From Actinomycetota bacterium (lineage in GTDB: Bacteria; Actinomycetota; Acidimicrobiia; Spongiisociales; UBA4744), in contig JAADGS010000081.1 of the NCBI GenBank assembly GCA_013152275.1, forward strand, positions 1-49,871: a DNA stretch of 49,871 nt, written 5' to 3'. Made by a program: the position numbers and the translations under genes. Below the pieces are notes generated by a model. The model was not told where the DNA came from. It saw only the letters and a program-made list of their open reading frames with translations, and ran no database searches. How positions within the stretch are numbered: position 1 is the first letter of the stretch; every line of letters begins with the position of its first letter. Positions 8,458-16,667 of this stretch are shown in pieces.

Positions 8458-9612
8458 TCAGGGTGTGGTGTCTGCGAATCGAACGAACGATTTGGCATAC
8501 AAGTTTGCCTCGCTCTTGTCCACCTGGGGGAGCCCGTCCAGGCGGAACAATGCAATTCGCCCGTTTTCGCGATCGGCGATCGCGAAGATTCCGTCGGGGC
8601 CGATCGCCAGCTTTTCGGGGAAGTTGAACGTGTCCTCGCCGGGCCCTCCTGCTCCGAACTCGCCGATGAGGTCCCCGTCGGGAGAGAGGACGACGATGTG
8701 GCCCTGGCCGGTGCATTTGTTCTGGAACCGGAACGTGTCGACGACATATACGTTGCCGTCGGGGCCGACGGCAACCGAGCGGGGTAGCTGCCAGAAGCCG
8801 ACGATTTGATTCTTCTCATCGGGTTGGCCCGAAACCCACAGCACCGTGCCTGTCTTGTCGAGGGCCACGACGCGCCGATTCAGCGTGTCTGCCACATAGA
8901 ACCGGTCCAGGTTCCGGTCGATGTCGAAGGCGTCCGGGAAGCTGAAGCCGCCAACCTCGCGAGACTTCTTTCCGGTTCCCCAGTAGTCGACGACCTTCCC
9001 GTCTCGGTCGAAGAAGTACAGACCGTCATTGCTCGAGACCACGATGAAAGCTCCCCACACGCGAACTTCGAACGGTGTGAATCCATCCTGGCCGAAGACG
9101 GAAGGATCCTGATCGGCCGCCGGATAGGACTCGATGTACCGGCCATCGCCGGAGAACACGAACACCTGGTGTGCGTTCCAGTCCGCGACGTACAAGCGGC
9201 TGCCCGTCTCATCGAAGGTAAGCCCGTAGGGGCTCGTCAGGCGTCCCTGGCCCGCTTCTCTGACGAAGGTGCCGTTCTCATCGAATTCCAGGAGCCGGGC
9301 GTGACCGGTATCGGCGACCCATACGCTGCCGTCGGGTCCGACCGTCACACCCATCGGACGCAGCAGTAGGTCCTCCGGCTTCGTTCCGATTCCGTAGATG
9401 GAACGTTCGATGGTCATCGGACATCCCTCCGCCTGCGCCGAGGTGTTCGAAGGGGGTGCCTCCGGTGGCCGCAGAAGGAACAGGATCAGAATGCCGAGAC
9501 CCACCGCCGCGGCGCCGAGCAAGGCGAGAAGCAGCCACAGCAGACGCCGCGAGGCCGTCGAAGTATCCGGTGTGCCCGGATCCTCCGCTGTGGGCTGTGG
9601 CGATTCGTTCAT
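8458..9612 (-). CDS. membrane-anchored NHL-repeat beta-propeller protein
   Basis: 384 residues: a short cytoplasmic tail, one membrane helix around residues 23-46, then an extracytoplasmic propeller of NHL repeats (for example PMGVTVGPDGSVWVADTGHA, SPYGLTFDETGSRLYVADWN, PRSVAVGPDGNVYVVDT). NHL propellers generally serve as protein-binding platforms; no catalytic residues are evident. Its start overlaps the TPR gene stop by 4 nt, so it belongs to the multiheme cytochrome operon. A scaffold or assembly role for the cytochromes is inferred from position only. Confidence 0.8.
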   Translation of the reverse strand: MNESPQPTAEDPGTPDTSTASRRLLWLLLALLGAAAVGLGILILFLLRPPEAPPSNTSAQAEGCPMTIERSIYGIGTKPEDLLLRPMGVTVGPDGSVWVADTGHARLLEFDENGTFVREAGQGRLTSPYGLTFDETGSRLYVADWNAHQVFVFSGDGRYIESYPAADQDPSVFGQDGFTPFEVRVWGAFIVVSSNDGLYFFDRDGKVVDYWGTGKKSREVGGFSFPDAFDIDRNLDRFYVADTLNRRVVALDKTGTVLWVSGQPDEKNQIVGFWQLPRSVAVGPDGNVYVVDTFRFQNKCTGQGHIVVLSPDGDLIGEFGAGGPGEDTFNFPEKLAIGPDGIFAIADRENGRIALFRLDGLPQVDKSEANLYAKSFVRFADTTP

Positions 9613-10268
9613 GATCCCTCCGTTGTCGTAGGAGAGCCCCCGAGGCGTCTTATGGCGTCGAGGGCTTCTTCACTATCAGGGTTGAAGTCTGCGGCGCGCC
9701 GGTACTGTTCGAGGGCGCCGGCGGTATCACCAAGCTGCTCCAGTGCCTGACCGAGGCCGAAGTGGGAACTGAAGTCGAATGGAAAGTCGGAGATGGCGTT
9801 CTCGTATGCCACCTTCGCTCCGGACGCGTCGCCGCGTGCCAGCAGGAAATCCCCGAGGGCCACCAGCGGTGCGAACGCGCGAGAACGCGGGGCCGCATCG
9901 GCGCTCCGGTTGAGGTAGTCGATGGCGGTGTCGGGATCGGTGTCTCTGGCGAGGAGACCGAGCTGGAACAGCGCCATCCAGTCGTTCGGATCCAACTCGA
10001 GCGCATCATGGAAGGCCTTGGCGGCTGCGGTTTCGTCGCCTGCGTCGAGATAGGTGAGGCCAAGTCCGGTGTGGGCCCAGGCCGATGGCTTCTCGTCGAT
10101 GCGTGCCTGCCAAATGGCAGCGTCTCTCGCCGCGGCGGTGGCGGGCGGTTTCTCCGGGCGAAGCTGGAGTACCACCGTGACTGCACCGAGGCCGAGAACG
10201 ACGAGCGTGAGCGCAACGACGGCGATCAGGAGCCCTTGAGGGACGGATCCGGACGAAGGTCTCGCCAT
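9609..10268 (-). CDS. TPR-repeat protein with membrane anchor
   Basis: 219 residues with an N-terminal membrane helix (about 12-33) and three to five tetratricopeptide repeats, for example GLTYLDAGDETAAAKAFHDA and GLGQALEQLGDTAGALEQYR. The layout resembles the periplasmic TPR part of CcmI/NrfG, which present apocytochrome for heme attachment. Start codon ATG 10268 overlaps the preceding stop by one base. Given neighbours with many heme sites, a role in cytochrome assembly is plausible, but it is an inference. Confidence 0.75.
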   Translation of the reverse strand: MARPSSGSVPQGLLIAVVALTLVVLGLGAVTVVLQLRPEKPPATAAARDAAIWQARIDEKPSAWAHTGLGLTYLDAGDETAAAKAFHDALELDPNDWMALFQLGLLARDTDPDTAIDYLNRSADAAPRSRAFAPLVALGDFLLARGDASGAKVAYENAISDFPFDFSSHFGLGQALEQLGDTAGALEQYRRAADFNPDSEEALDAIRRLGGSPTTTEGS

Positions 10269-10915
10269 TACGGCTGCGCTCCATCGTCATGCCGGACGAG
10301 CGTCACGGAGGCTCGTTGCTCCTCCAGCCAGGAACGGTAGGCCTGCTCCTTCCTGTCTTTTTCGAGCTGGTCCCGAATGTCATTCTTCACTTCGAGCAAC
10401 GGCTGGTCTCCGAAGTCGCCTTTGTGCGCCTCGTAGTACGCGGCTATCTCGTCGTCGGACACCGAGACATCCTTCACGATTTCGGCGAACACGAGCGATC
10501 CCACGAGCTGAAGTCTGATGCGCCGCTTCAGCTCCCTCCGATCGAGTCCGAGGTTCTCCATCCAGGCTTTGAACTCCTTGGGTGAATCGAACTTACTCTG
10601 CATGGAGTCGAACTCCGCATCCACGTCTTTTGCGGACACGTCGATGCCGACCCGTTCGGCCTCCTGTTCGATGATGATGTCGTCCACGAGCGATTGAAGG
10701 GCCATCTCACGCCACTGTTGGGGATCCGTGACGGCTCCACCGTGCATCGACGTGAGGGTCGAGAGTCTCCGATCCAACTCGGAGCGGTGAATTGGCACGC
10801 CGTTGGCCTCGGCAACAACAGGACCGGATCGCAGCAGCGTGGTGGCTGCAAACGCGATCCCGACCGCGATGGCGACGGCAACGGCCGAGAGGATCAGGAT
10901 GGTTCGGCGTTTCAC
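10268..10915 (-). CDS. SurA/PpiC-type exported chaperone domain protein
   Basis: 215 residues: a signal anchor (about 5-28), then a SurA N-terminal-like helical domain (VAEANGVPIHRSELDRRLS, SLVDDIIIEQEAERVGI, VSDDEIAAYYEAHKGDF). The parvulin isomerase domain that usually follows is missing, so it is probably a chaperone without isomerase activity. It starts with GTG 10915, overlapping the upstream cytochrome stop by 4 nt. Similar small chaperones accompany multiheme cytochrome clusters in metal-reducing bacteria, which supports a folding role here. Confidence 0.75.
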   Translation of the reverse strand: MKRRTILILSAVAVAIAVGIAFAATTLLRSGPVVAEANGVPIHRSELDRRLSTLTSMHGGAVTDPQQWREMALQSLVDDIIIEQEAERVGIDVSAKDVDAEFDSMQSKFDSPKEFKAWMENLGLDRRELKRRIRLQLVGSLVFAEIVKDVSVSDDEIAAYYEAHKGDFGDQPLLEVKNDIRDQLEKDRKEQAYRSWLEEQRASVTLVRHDDGAQP

Positions 10916-11763
10916 GGTTCTCCTTGTGTTTTTGATTTGCGCGGGAAAGCCGGCAGGTCACGGAGAGGGATCTTCCCGCCGGCATGGCAGGCGTCCGAGC
11001 ACCAGCGGGTCGTGTGACAGCTCGTGCAGGGACCTTGGGTAGGTTGGACAGTCGAAGTGCCGTGCGTCGCCACCCAATCCTCGGGATGCGAGACGTCGTG
11101 GCAGGCCTCGCACGTTGCCCGCTTGTGACAGGCGGCACAGGCGCCCGGGTCGCTGCCGTCGAACGGTGCCGCATCGACGAGGCCTCCGTGATGATCCCCG
11201 ATGGTACCTGGGAGATGGCACGTGTCACAGTCGGGCGTCGCCGGTCTCGGGTAGCCGAACAGGAAGAAGTGCCCCACGGATCCGGGTGTGTGACAGGTGT
11301 CGCAGAGTGATGGATCTTTCACATCGTGACAATCGGCGCAGGTGTCTTCGGGTGGAGGCAGTGGTTCGGGGTGGAGCGTGTCGGTATGGCAGGTCGCACA
11401 GGCGACACCCAATGAGGCGTGCTCGGCATGGTTCAACAAGAGATCGCCGAAGCGGCGCTGCTGCGCGTAGTCGGCGTGGCACTCCAGGCAGGAAGCGAAG
11501 TCCTGGTCGGCCGAGGGTGCCGGACGGAGTTTCCACAAGGGTTGCACCCAGTTGTCGAACAGCGACGAGCTCCACGAGATTGCCCGCTCGGGGATTCCGG
11601 AGCTGGTGTCCGTTCCGCTCCATGTCGCTGCCGCGCGCTCGACGGTTATCCCCAGGTCGTCGCGGAACGTGGGCGACACGGAGATCGCGATGATCAAGGC
11701 ACCCTCGATGAGAATGAGGATGAGGGCTGCAAGCGCAACCAGGAGTGCTCTTCGTGAGGTCAC
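10912..11763 (-). CDS. membrane-anchored multiheme cytochrome c, 8 CXXCH plus one CX3CH
   Basis: 283 residues with one N-terminal helix (about 7-30). Eight CXXCH motifs follow (CLECH, CATCH, CADCH, CDTCH twice, CAACH, CEACH, CTSCH). Near the C-terminus CSDACH is a CX3CH spacing that could hold a ninth heme. Heme sites are spaced closely, every 12-30 residues, as in the NapC/c3-like superfamilies of electron-transfer cytochromes. GTG 11763 overlaps the preceding cytochrome stop by 4 nt. The protein should be anchored in the membrane with hemes outside. Electron partners are unknown. Confidence 0.88.
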   Translation of the reverse strand: MTSRRALLVALAALILILIEGALIIAISVSPTFRDDLGITVERAAATWSGTDTSSGIPERAISWSSSLFDNWVQPLWKLRPAPSADQDFASCLECHADYAQQRRFGDLLLNHAEHASLGVACATCHTDTLHPEPLPPPEDTCADCHDVKDPSLCDTCHTPGSVGHFFLFGYPRPATPDCDTCHLPGTIGDHHGGLVDAAPFDGSDPGACAACHKRATCEACHDVSHPEDWVATHGTSTVQPTQGPCTSCHTTRWCSDACHAGGKIPLRDLPAFPRKSKTQGEP

Positions 11764-12563
11764 GGCTTGTCTCCCATCTGGAAGAGACGCTGCTCACGGT
11801 GCACGGCGTGGCGCGCATGGCACGCCTCACATTCCACCCGTTCGTGGCACGTCGTACACGCTGCGGTACCTGTGATCTCGACGCTGCGATAGTGCTCGGC
11901 AAGCCACGTGTCGGCATGGGGGATGTCTGTGCCGTGGCATCCCGCGCAATACGAAGGCTGATGGCAGAGTTCGCACGCGTCGACTCCGACGGTCTGCTGT
12001 ACGGATCCGTGGGTTGTCTGCCAGTCGGCGGGATGCGGTATCTGGACGCGAACGTGGCACGCGGTGCAGAACTTCGGCGTATCGTGGCACGCCGCGCACT
12101 CATCGGGAGCATCGAGCGCCGCGGCCCCATGGGTGAAGGTGAACTGGTCTGGATGTGGTCCGGACTGGAGGTCGACCTCCAGGTGGGCGGTGTTGCCGTG
12201 ACACGTGGTGCAGTCGGCTTCTGCTTTGGGATGGTGCTCCATCTCGGCGAGATCGTGACACGTCGTGCAGGGTTCGGAGGCCAGCACGTCTTGGGCGAGG
12301 TTCAGGCCTGTCGCCTTGGCCGCCAGCTCGCGCGGCAGCGTCGGCAGGTACTCGATGACACCCAGAAGCCCTGGGCGCGTATGACAGGCCAGGCAGGGCA
12401 CCTGATCGTGCACCGCCACGGCGGCGGATGCCGTCGCGGTTTCGTGGCAGGAGCCGCAGAACGACTGTGACGCCGGAGCCCTGGTCAGTCCCGAGAGCAG
12501 CACGATTGCCACGACGCCGCCCAGTACGGGGAGCCACCACTTGATCTTGAACCGGCGCGCCAT
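11760..12563 (-). CDS. membrane-anchored decaheme cytochrome c
   Basis: 267 residues from ATG 12563, which follows an AGGTGG closely; an in-frame GTG two codons earlier is an alternative. One N-terminal helix (about 9-26) is followed by ten CXXCH motifs (CGSCH, CLACH, CTTCH, CTTCH, CAACH, CTACH, CELCH, CAGCH, CTTCH, CEACH). About ten extra His residues give likely bis-His ligation. It is paralogous in layout to the decaheme protein encoded before it: both contain the HPADW motif after a CTACH site. Confidence 0.88.
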   Translation of the reverse strand: MARRFKIKWWLPVLGGVVAIVLLSGLTRAPASQSFCGSCHETATASAAVAVHDQVPCLACHTRPGLLGVIEYLPTLPRELAAKATGLNLAQDVLASEPCTTCHDLAEMEHHPKAEADCTTCHGNTAHLEVDLQSGPHPDQFTFTHGAAALDAPDECAACHDTPKFCTACHVRVQIPHPADWQTTHGSVQQTVGVDACELCHQPSYCAGCHGTDIPHADTWLAEHYRSVEITGTAACTTCHERVECEACHARHAVHREQRLFQMGDKP

Positions 12564-12569
12564 GGCCAC

Positions 12570-13382
12570 CTACTTGTCGGTCTGGGGGTGGCGAGGCCGG
12601 TCGGCCTCCAGATTCTCTTCCCCGGTCGTGTGGCAGCGTACGCAGGTGGCGGGTTGGTGACAGGAAAAACAGGTGTTGTTGGCGGAAGTCTGGACGACGC
12701 TCGGGTGGGTCGCCTTCCAGGAGACGTCTGCACCGCCTTGGGGATGGTGGCAGGCGTCGCAATCGTCCCGGGATCTCGATGCTTCCAGCTGATGGCACTT
12801 GGCACAGGTTTCTGGTCCCGCCTCGAAGAACGCGAGCGGGTGGGTGCTGGTGGCCCAGTCTGCAGGATGAGGTATCTCGACCCCGTGGCAGGCCGTGCAG
12901 AATTGTGTCGTGTCGTGGCAGAGCGTGCAGCTCTCCGCGTTCGCCTGAAGGCCCACTCCGTGTTCGGTCGCCCATCGGTCCGCATGGCTGCGCGGAGACG
13001 GGATGAACGAGAGGCTATGGCATAAGGTGCAGCGGCCGGGGGCGAAGGCGGCGGGCGTCTGACCATGACACGCGAAGCAGCGATCCATGGAGGGAGTGAC
13101 CCCATGGTCGGCAGGGTCGTGGCACTGGGAGCAGTTGGCATTCGAAACCGCGAAATGCGCCTTGTGGGTGAACGTGGGGAGAGGGGCGACGTCGCCCGCC
13201 GTCAGGGATTTGTCGAGGTTCTCGTGGCACTGAGAGCACTCCTTGAAGGCCGGCAGATCTGCGGCGGCCGGAGGGCTCGTCGAGGTTGGTGAAGCCGTCT
13301 CCACCTGCTGGCGCTGAAGGAGGAACCATCCTCCAACCGCAGCGAGGAGAATCAACACGGCGACGGTGAGCTTGCGCGCCAT
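12570..13382 (-). CDS. membrane-anchored decaheme cytochrome c
   Basis: 270 residues with an N-terminal anchor (about 5-22) and ten CXXCH motifs (CSQCH twice, CFACH, CTLCH twice, CTACH, CAKCH, CDACH, CFSCH, CVRCH). It is the first cytochrome after the Rrf2 regulator, 6 nt downstream of its stop, and so probably the first product of the regulated operon. A GGAGG lies about 10 nt before ATG 13382. The CTACHGVEIPHPADW stretch is shared with the next decaheme protein, showing a duplication. Function as an electron-transfer protein is sure from the heme motifs; direction and partner are inferred. Confidence 0.9.
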   Translation of the reverse strand: MARKLTVAVLILLAAVGGWFLLQRQQVETASPTSTSPPAAADLPAFKECSQCHENLDKSLTAGDVAPLPTFTHKAHFAVSNANCSQCHDPADHGVTPSMDRCFACHGQTPAAFAPGRCTLCHSLSFIPSPRSHADRWATEHGVGLQANAESCTLCHDTTQFCTACHGVEIPHPADWATSTHPLAFFEAGPETCAKCHQLEASRSRDDCDACHHPQGGADVSWKATHPSVVQTSANNTCFSCHQPATCVRCHTTGEENLEADRPRHPQTDK

Positions 13383-13388
13383 CGTCGA

Positions 13389-13796
13389 CTAGGCCTCCAT
13401 TCCTGTGCTTCCGTCCAGAAGGTCGCCGAAGCTGACATCGAAGGCTTCGATGATCGCACGCTGGGCTCGAGCACATACGGGCTTGAGCGCACAGTCGTCG
13501 CTCCGGTCGCAGCTGCACGGATCTCCGACGCAGTAGTTGACCGTGAAAGGGCCTTGGATGGCCTCGATGACTTCGAGGACGGTGATTGAAGCAGGTGAGC
13601 GAGCCAGTGTCACACCACCGCCGACACCACGCCGAGTGGTGACGATGCCCGCCCGAGCCAAGGTGGAGACGATCTTGCCGAGAAACGCCGTCGGCACACC
13701 TTGTGCCTCCGCGATCTCGCCGGTGCCTGCGTGCCCGCGCCGGGCGATTTCCAAAACGCACCGCAGCGCGTAATCAACCTCGCGGGTCATCACCAT
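13389..13796 (-). CDS. Rrf2-family Fe-S cluster transcription regulator
   Basis: 135 residues. The N-terminal MTREVDYALRCVLEIAR and the winged helix LGKIVSTLARAGIVTTRRGVGGGV are typical for Rrf2 proteins. C-terminal cysteines at 96, 102 and 108 have the C-x5-C-x5-C spacing that holds an Fe-S cluster in IscR and NsrR; further Cys at 89 and 94 are present. ATG 13796 is chosen because GGAGA lies 6 nt before it. It heads the minus-strand cytochrome operon, so it probably controls that operon in response to oxygen, nitric oxide or redox state. Which signal cannot be decided. Confidence 0.9.
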   Translation of the reverse strand: MVMTREVDYALRCVLEIARRGHAGTGEIAEAQGVPTAFLGKIVSTLARAGIVTTRRGVGGGVTLARSPASITVLEVIEAIQGPFTVNYCVGDPCSCDRSDDCALKPVCARAQRAIIEAFDVSFGDLLDGSTGMEA

Positions 13797-13849
13797 GATG
13801 AGTCTCCAACCTCTGCATATCAGTCCTGACGGCGTATCGGACATCAGGG

Positions 13850-13879
13850 AGCCTAGGTCGGCTGCTCCGGACGGAGCAA
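13850..13879 (-). promoter_or_regulatory. putative promoter of the rrf2-cytochrome operon
   Basis: Minus-strand TTGCTC (13879-13874) and TAGGCT (13855-13850) are spaced by 18 nt and lie about 55 nt before the Rrf2 start codon. Confidence 0.5.
13863..13878. promoter_or_regulatory. palindrome TGCTCCG-GA-CGGAGCA, candidate Rrf2 operator
   Basis: A perfect 7-bp inverted repeat with a 2-bp centre that overlaps the predicted -35 box. Its position is ideal for autorepression by the adjacent Rrf2-type regulator. Whether that protein binds it is inference. Confidence 0.45.
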
Positions 13880-14022
13880 GACCGAAGGACCCCGATGTGG
13901 GATCAACGGACCTTCCATGTCGTTGAACACTCCGTGTGTTCGGGAGCCGGTGACCGGGAACCGGATGGTGGTCATGAGGTTCCGGCCACGAGTATGCCAG
14001 GACTCGACCGTGACGGTTCGAT

Positions 14023-14044
14023 GCCGGCCTTCGCCGGCCGGCAC
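14023..14044 (-). terminator. hairpin after the 11-heme cytochrome gene
   Basis: TGCCGGCC and GGCCGGCA pair perfectly around a 6-nt loop, 22 nt beyond the stop of the minus-strand gene ending at 14066. No T-run is evident, as is common in high-GC genomes. Confidence 0.6.
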
Positions 14045-14065
14045 ACTCTTGGATGGCCGTTGCCT

Positions 14066-16429
14066 TCAAAAGTTGCTGCTCCCGTGATAGTGGCACTTCG
14101 TGCACGCGCCGGGGTTCCGCGAGTGCCTCATGGGGAAGCCACCATGACAGACGAAACAGAAGTTCTGCGCGAAGTCGGACCACGAGACCCATAGCGCGTC
14201 GAAGTTGGTGAGCGTTCCGGTCCGTGCACCGTTGGGACTCACCATGTTCTCTTTCAGCATGTAGGCGTTGGAGGAACCGTGGAAGTCATGGCACGCGGTG
14301 CAGGCGAGATTGCCGGAGCCGTTGGGACCGTGCCTCGCACTGTTGTTCCAGTTCGCGGCGGTGAACCTGTCGTGCGGACGTCCGTCGGCGTCGGTGGACG
14401 CGGTGTCATCGACGAGCCGGATGTCGTACGGAACGGTCGCTCCTGCAGAGATCGGAGCGGTCGTCGTGGGATCGATGTGGCACTTTTCGCAGAACGAGGC
14501 GATGTCACCTCGGGTGAGATCGGCCGATCCGGTATCCCAGTTGACGATCCACTTGGTGGTGATGTCGGAGGGATCGACCAGCTTGGACGTCGAGGCGCCA
14601 TCGTTTTGATCCGCGAGGTGAGGGTTATGGCAGGAGACGCACTCGACCTGACGTGTGCCCCCGTCCTGGTCGGCGGCCGCGATTGGATGGTGGTAGATCC
14701 TGATCGGATTCCCATCGGCCGTTGTCGTGTCGTTGACGGCGGCGGCGAATGCGTCATAGGGATTGGTGCCTCCGGACGTGTTCGGCGTGGTGGAGGTGTG
14801 ACAGGTGAAGCAGGTCTGCTCCTCGTCGGCGATGGTGAGAGCGTTGAAGTCGGATCCATGGGGTTGATGGCACTCGAGGCACTGGATCTCTGCCTTCGCC
14901 GGGTCCTTCGCTATCAGCAAACCGTGGGCGCTGGCGTCGAATGGGCTGTAGTCCCATCCCTTCAGACCCGGGTAGGGCGCTCCCGACCCGTGGCACGTGT
15001 AGCAGTAGGTGTTGCCGATGGGAGATGCCGTGGGGGAGTAGAGCCATGTGCTGCCGTTCCACACCCGGAGCAACTCGGTCATCTCGGATCGGAGCCTGTG
15101 TGGCGTGTGGCAGTCGGTGCAGGTGAGTTCGTAGCCGTCCGTGGCTGTGGGTACGGGATGGTATGACGTCTTCGTGGACGCTCCGATGACGCTCTCTCCG
15201 AATGCGGACTTGATGTCGGTCGAAGCACCGGTGCCGTCGTGGCACTGATAGCAGGTTTCTTTCTCGGTGGGCCGGGCGAACAGGTGGATCGGTGCGGAGG
15301 CTCCGTGGACGCTGTGGCAGTTCTGGCAGAGATTGGTCGAATCGGAGTATCCCCCATGAGGGTCGGTCACAGACGCCGCTGCATACAGTGACAAGTGGGC
15401 CATCTGCACGGTCACGGTGCCGGCGGCCACGTCGACACTGGCGGCGCCGGTGGTGACCCACCGATCCGAGGACCACACTTGGACAACGGTCGTGTCTTCG
15501 GGGTATCCGGAGGGCAGCGGGTATTCGGGGGGAATCTCGAAGGCGAGGGCAAGGGTGGCCGGTGCCGACGGGTCGAACCGTGTGCCGGACGGACCGAGTT
15601 CGAAGGAACGGGAGACCAGTGTCCGGTTCGTGTTCGCATCGGGCGGGTGGGGGATCTGGCGGATCGTGAACACGGTGTCCGAGTCCACTGCGCCGGCTGG
15701 AATGTGGAGGGCCACGGTGCCTGTCGTCGGCACCAGATCACCGCCCTCGGGTCCCACCGTCTGTGCCATGGCGACATTGTCCGACGAGACCACGGATGAT
15801 GGATTGCTCCGATTGCCGGCAAGATCGATGGCGATGACTCTGTAGGAGTAGATACCCGGCGCCGGAGGCACGTCCCGCAGCTCGGGGACGGCTGTCGTGG
15901 AGAGATCGGTCCACGGACCGCGTGCGTCTGCCGACCGCTGAACGAGCCAGGTCACCACGTCGGGGTCGTCGGGTTCAGACCATCTCACCCAGTTGTCCCG
16001 TGCGGCCGTGGCGGACACGTCCTGCGGGGATGCCGGCGGCCCGTCGTCGTTCCCCTGACGCTGTGATACCACACGGACGGTGAAGACCTTCTCGTAGTCG
16101 GGAGCGCTGACCGAGAGTTGGTAACGGCCCGCCGGTACCTCGGCCCCCGTTGCGGTGCGTCCTCTCCACGTGAACGCATAGTTGCCCTCGACCGTATGGA
16201 CCCATTGGAAGACGGGGGTTCCGCCCTCGGCTCGCACGGCAAACGTCACCGGCATCGCGGCCTGCGTCCGTACACGGACGGTTGCCCAATCGTGACTCGG
16301 AGCGACCACCGTGGTGTTGCGCGCGGACACCGTCGGGACGGTTCCAGGAGCCGTGACCATGGCTGTGGCAACAAGAGCGATAGCCAGGTAGAACATAGGG
16401 CCCAGAACTCCAGACCATTTTGGTCGCAT
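14066..16429 (-). CDS. secreted 11-heme cytochrome c with Ig-like N-terminal domains
   Basis: 787 residues. A signal peptide (first about 36 residues, ending VSA) is followed by a FlgD-like Ig domain (FTWRGRTATGAEVPAGRYQL), a fibronectin type III-like domain, and a ZU5-like domain (VGPEGGDLVPTTGTVALHIP). From about residue 370 come eleven CXXCH motifs, several in doubled-CXXCH style (CQNCHSVHG, CLECHQPHG, CTACHDFHG). Start ATG 16429 is preferred because GAGGGG precedes it and the signal peptide begins there. Such large extracellular cytochromes with adhesive domains serve as terminal electron-transfer proteins at the cell surface in metal reducers; here that is inferred. Confidence 0.87.
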   Translation of the reverse strand: MRPKWSGVLGPMFYLAIALVATAMVTAPGTVPTVSARNTTVVAPSHDWATVRVRTQAAMPVTFAVRAEGGTPVFQWVHTVEGNYAFTWRGRTATGAEVPAGRYQLSVSAPDYEKVFTVRVVSQRQGNDDGPPASPQDVSATAARDNWVRWSEPDDPDVVTWLVQRSADARGPWTDLSTTAVPELRDVPPAPGIYSYRVIAIDLAGNRSNPSSVVSSDNVAMAQTVGPEGGDLVPTTGTVALHIPAGAVDSDTVFTIRQIPHPPDANTNRTLVSRSFELGPSGTRFDPSAPATLALAFEIPPEYPLPSGYPEDTTVVQVWSSDRWVTTGAASVDVAAGTVTVQMAHLSLYAAASVTDPHGGYSDSTNLCQNCHSVHGASAPIHLFARPTEKETCYQCHDGTGASTDIKSAFGESVIGASTKTSYHPVPTATDGYELTCTDCHTPHRLRSEMTELLRVWNGSTWLYSPTASPIGNTYCYTCHGSGAPYPGLKGWDYSPFDASAHGLLIAKDPAKAEIQCLECHQPHGSDFNALTIADEEQTCFTCHTSTTPNTSGGTNPYDAFAAAVNDTTTADGNPIRIYHHPIAAADQDGGTRQVECVSCHNPHLADQNDGASTSKLVDPSDITTKWIVNWDTGSADLTRGDIASFCEKCHIDPTTTAPISAGATVPYDIRLVDDTASTDADGRPHDRFTAANWNNSARHGPNGSGNLACTACHDFHGSSNAYMLKENMVSPNGARTGTLTNFDALWVSWSDFAQNFCFVCHGGFPMRHSRNPGACTKCHYHGSSNF

Positions 16430-16502
16430 ATGCACGGAAACCCCTCGGCTTGCTGGCCGCGGGCAGTGTACCTGCACGGTGTTCTCGCTGCCACCCTCCG
16501 TG

Positions 16503-16532
16503 TTGACGCCCCCCCTGCGAAGAGGCTATATT
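16503..16532 (+). promoter_or_regulatory. putative promoter of the hexaheme cytochrome gene
   Basis: TTGACG at 16503-16508 and TATATT at 16527-16532 are separated by 18 nt, near consensus for a housekeeping sigma factor, and point toward the gene starting at 16668. The untranslated leader would be about 125 nt. Confidence 0.6.
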
Positions 16533-16667
16533 TGCACCATAAGAGGACACCATTCCATGGGGTTATTTTGGAGTGAAAAAGTCGGATTTACGAAGAGGTA
16601 GGGTCCGAGAAGGGATTTGGGGTATGCTGCCGACAGGCGGTATGCCACCGAGAGACGGGAGGCCATT

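Noticed and set aside
13797-14192. N-terminal extension of the Rrf2 gene to 14192
   Set aside because: The extension is low-complexity shadow of the neighbouring cytochrome gene, and a ribosome site and the family start support 13796.
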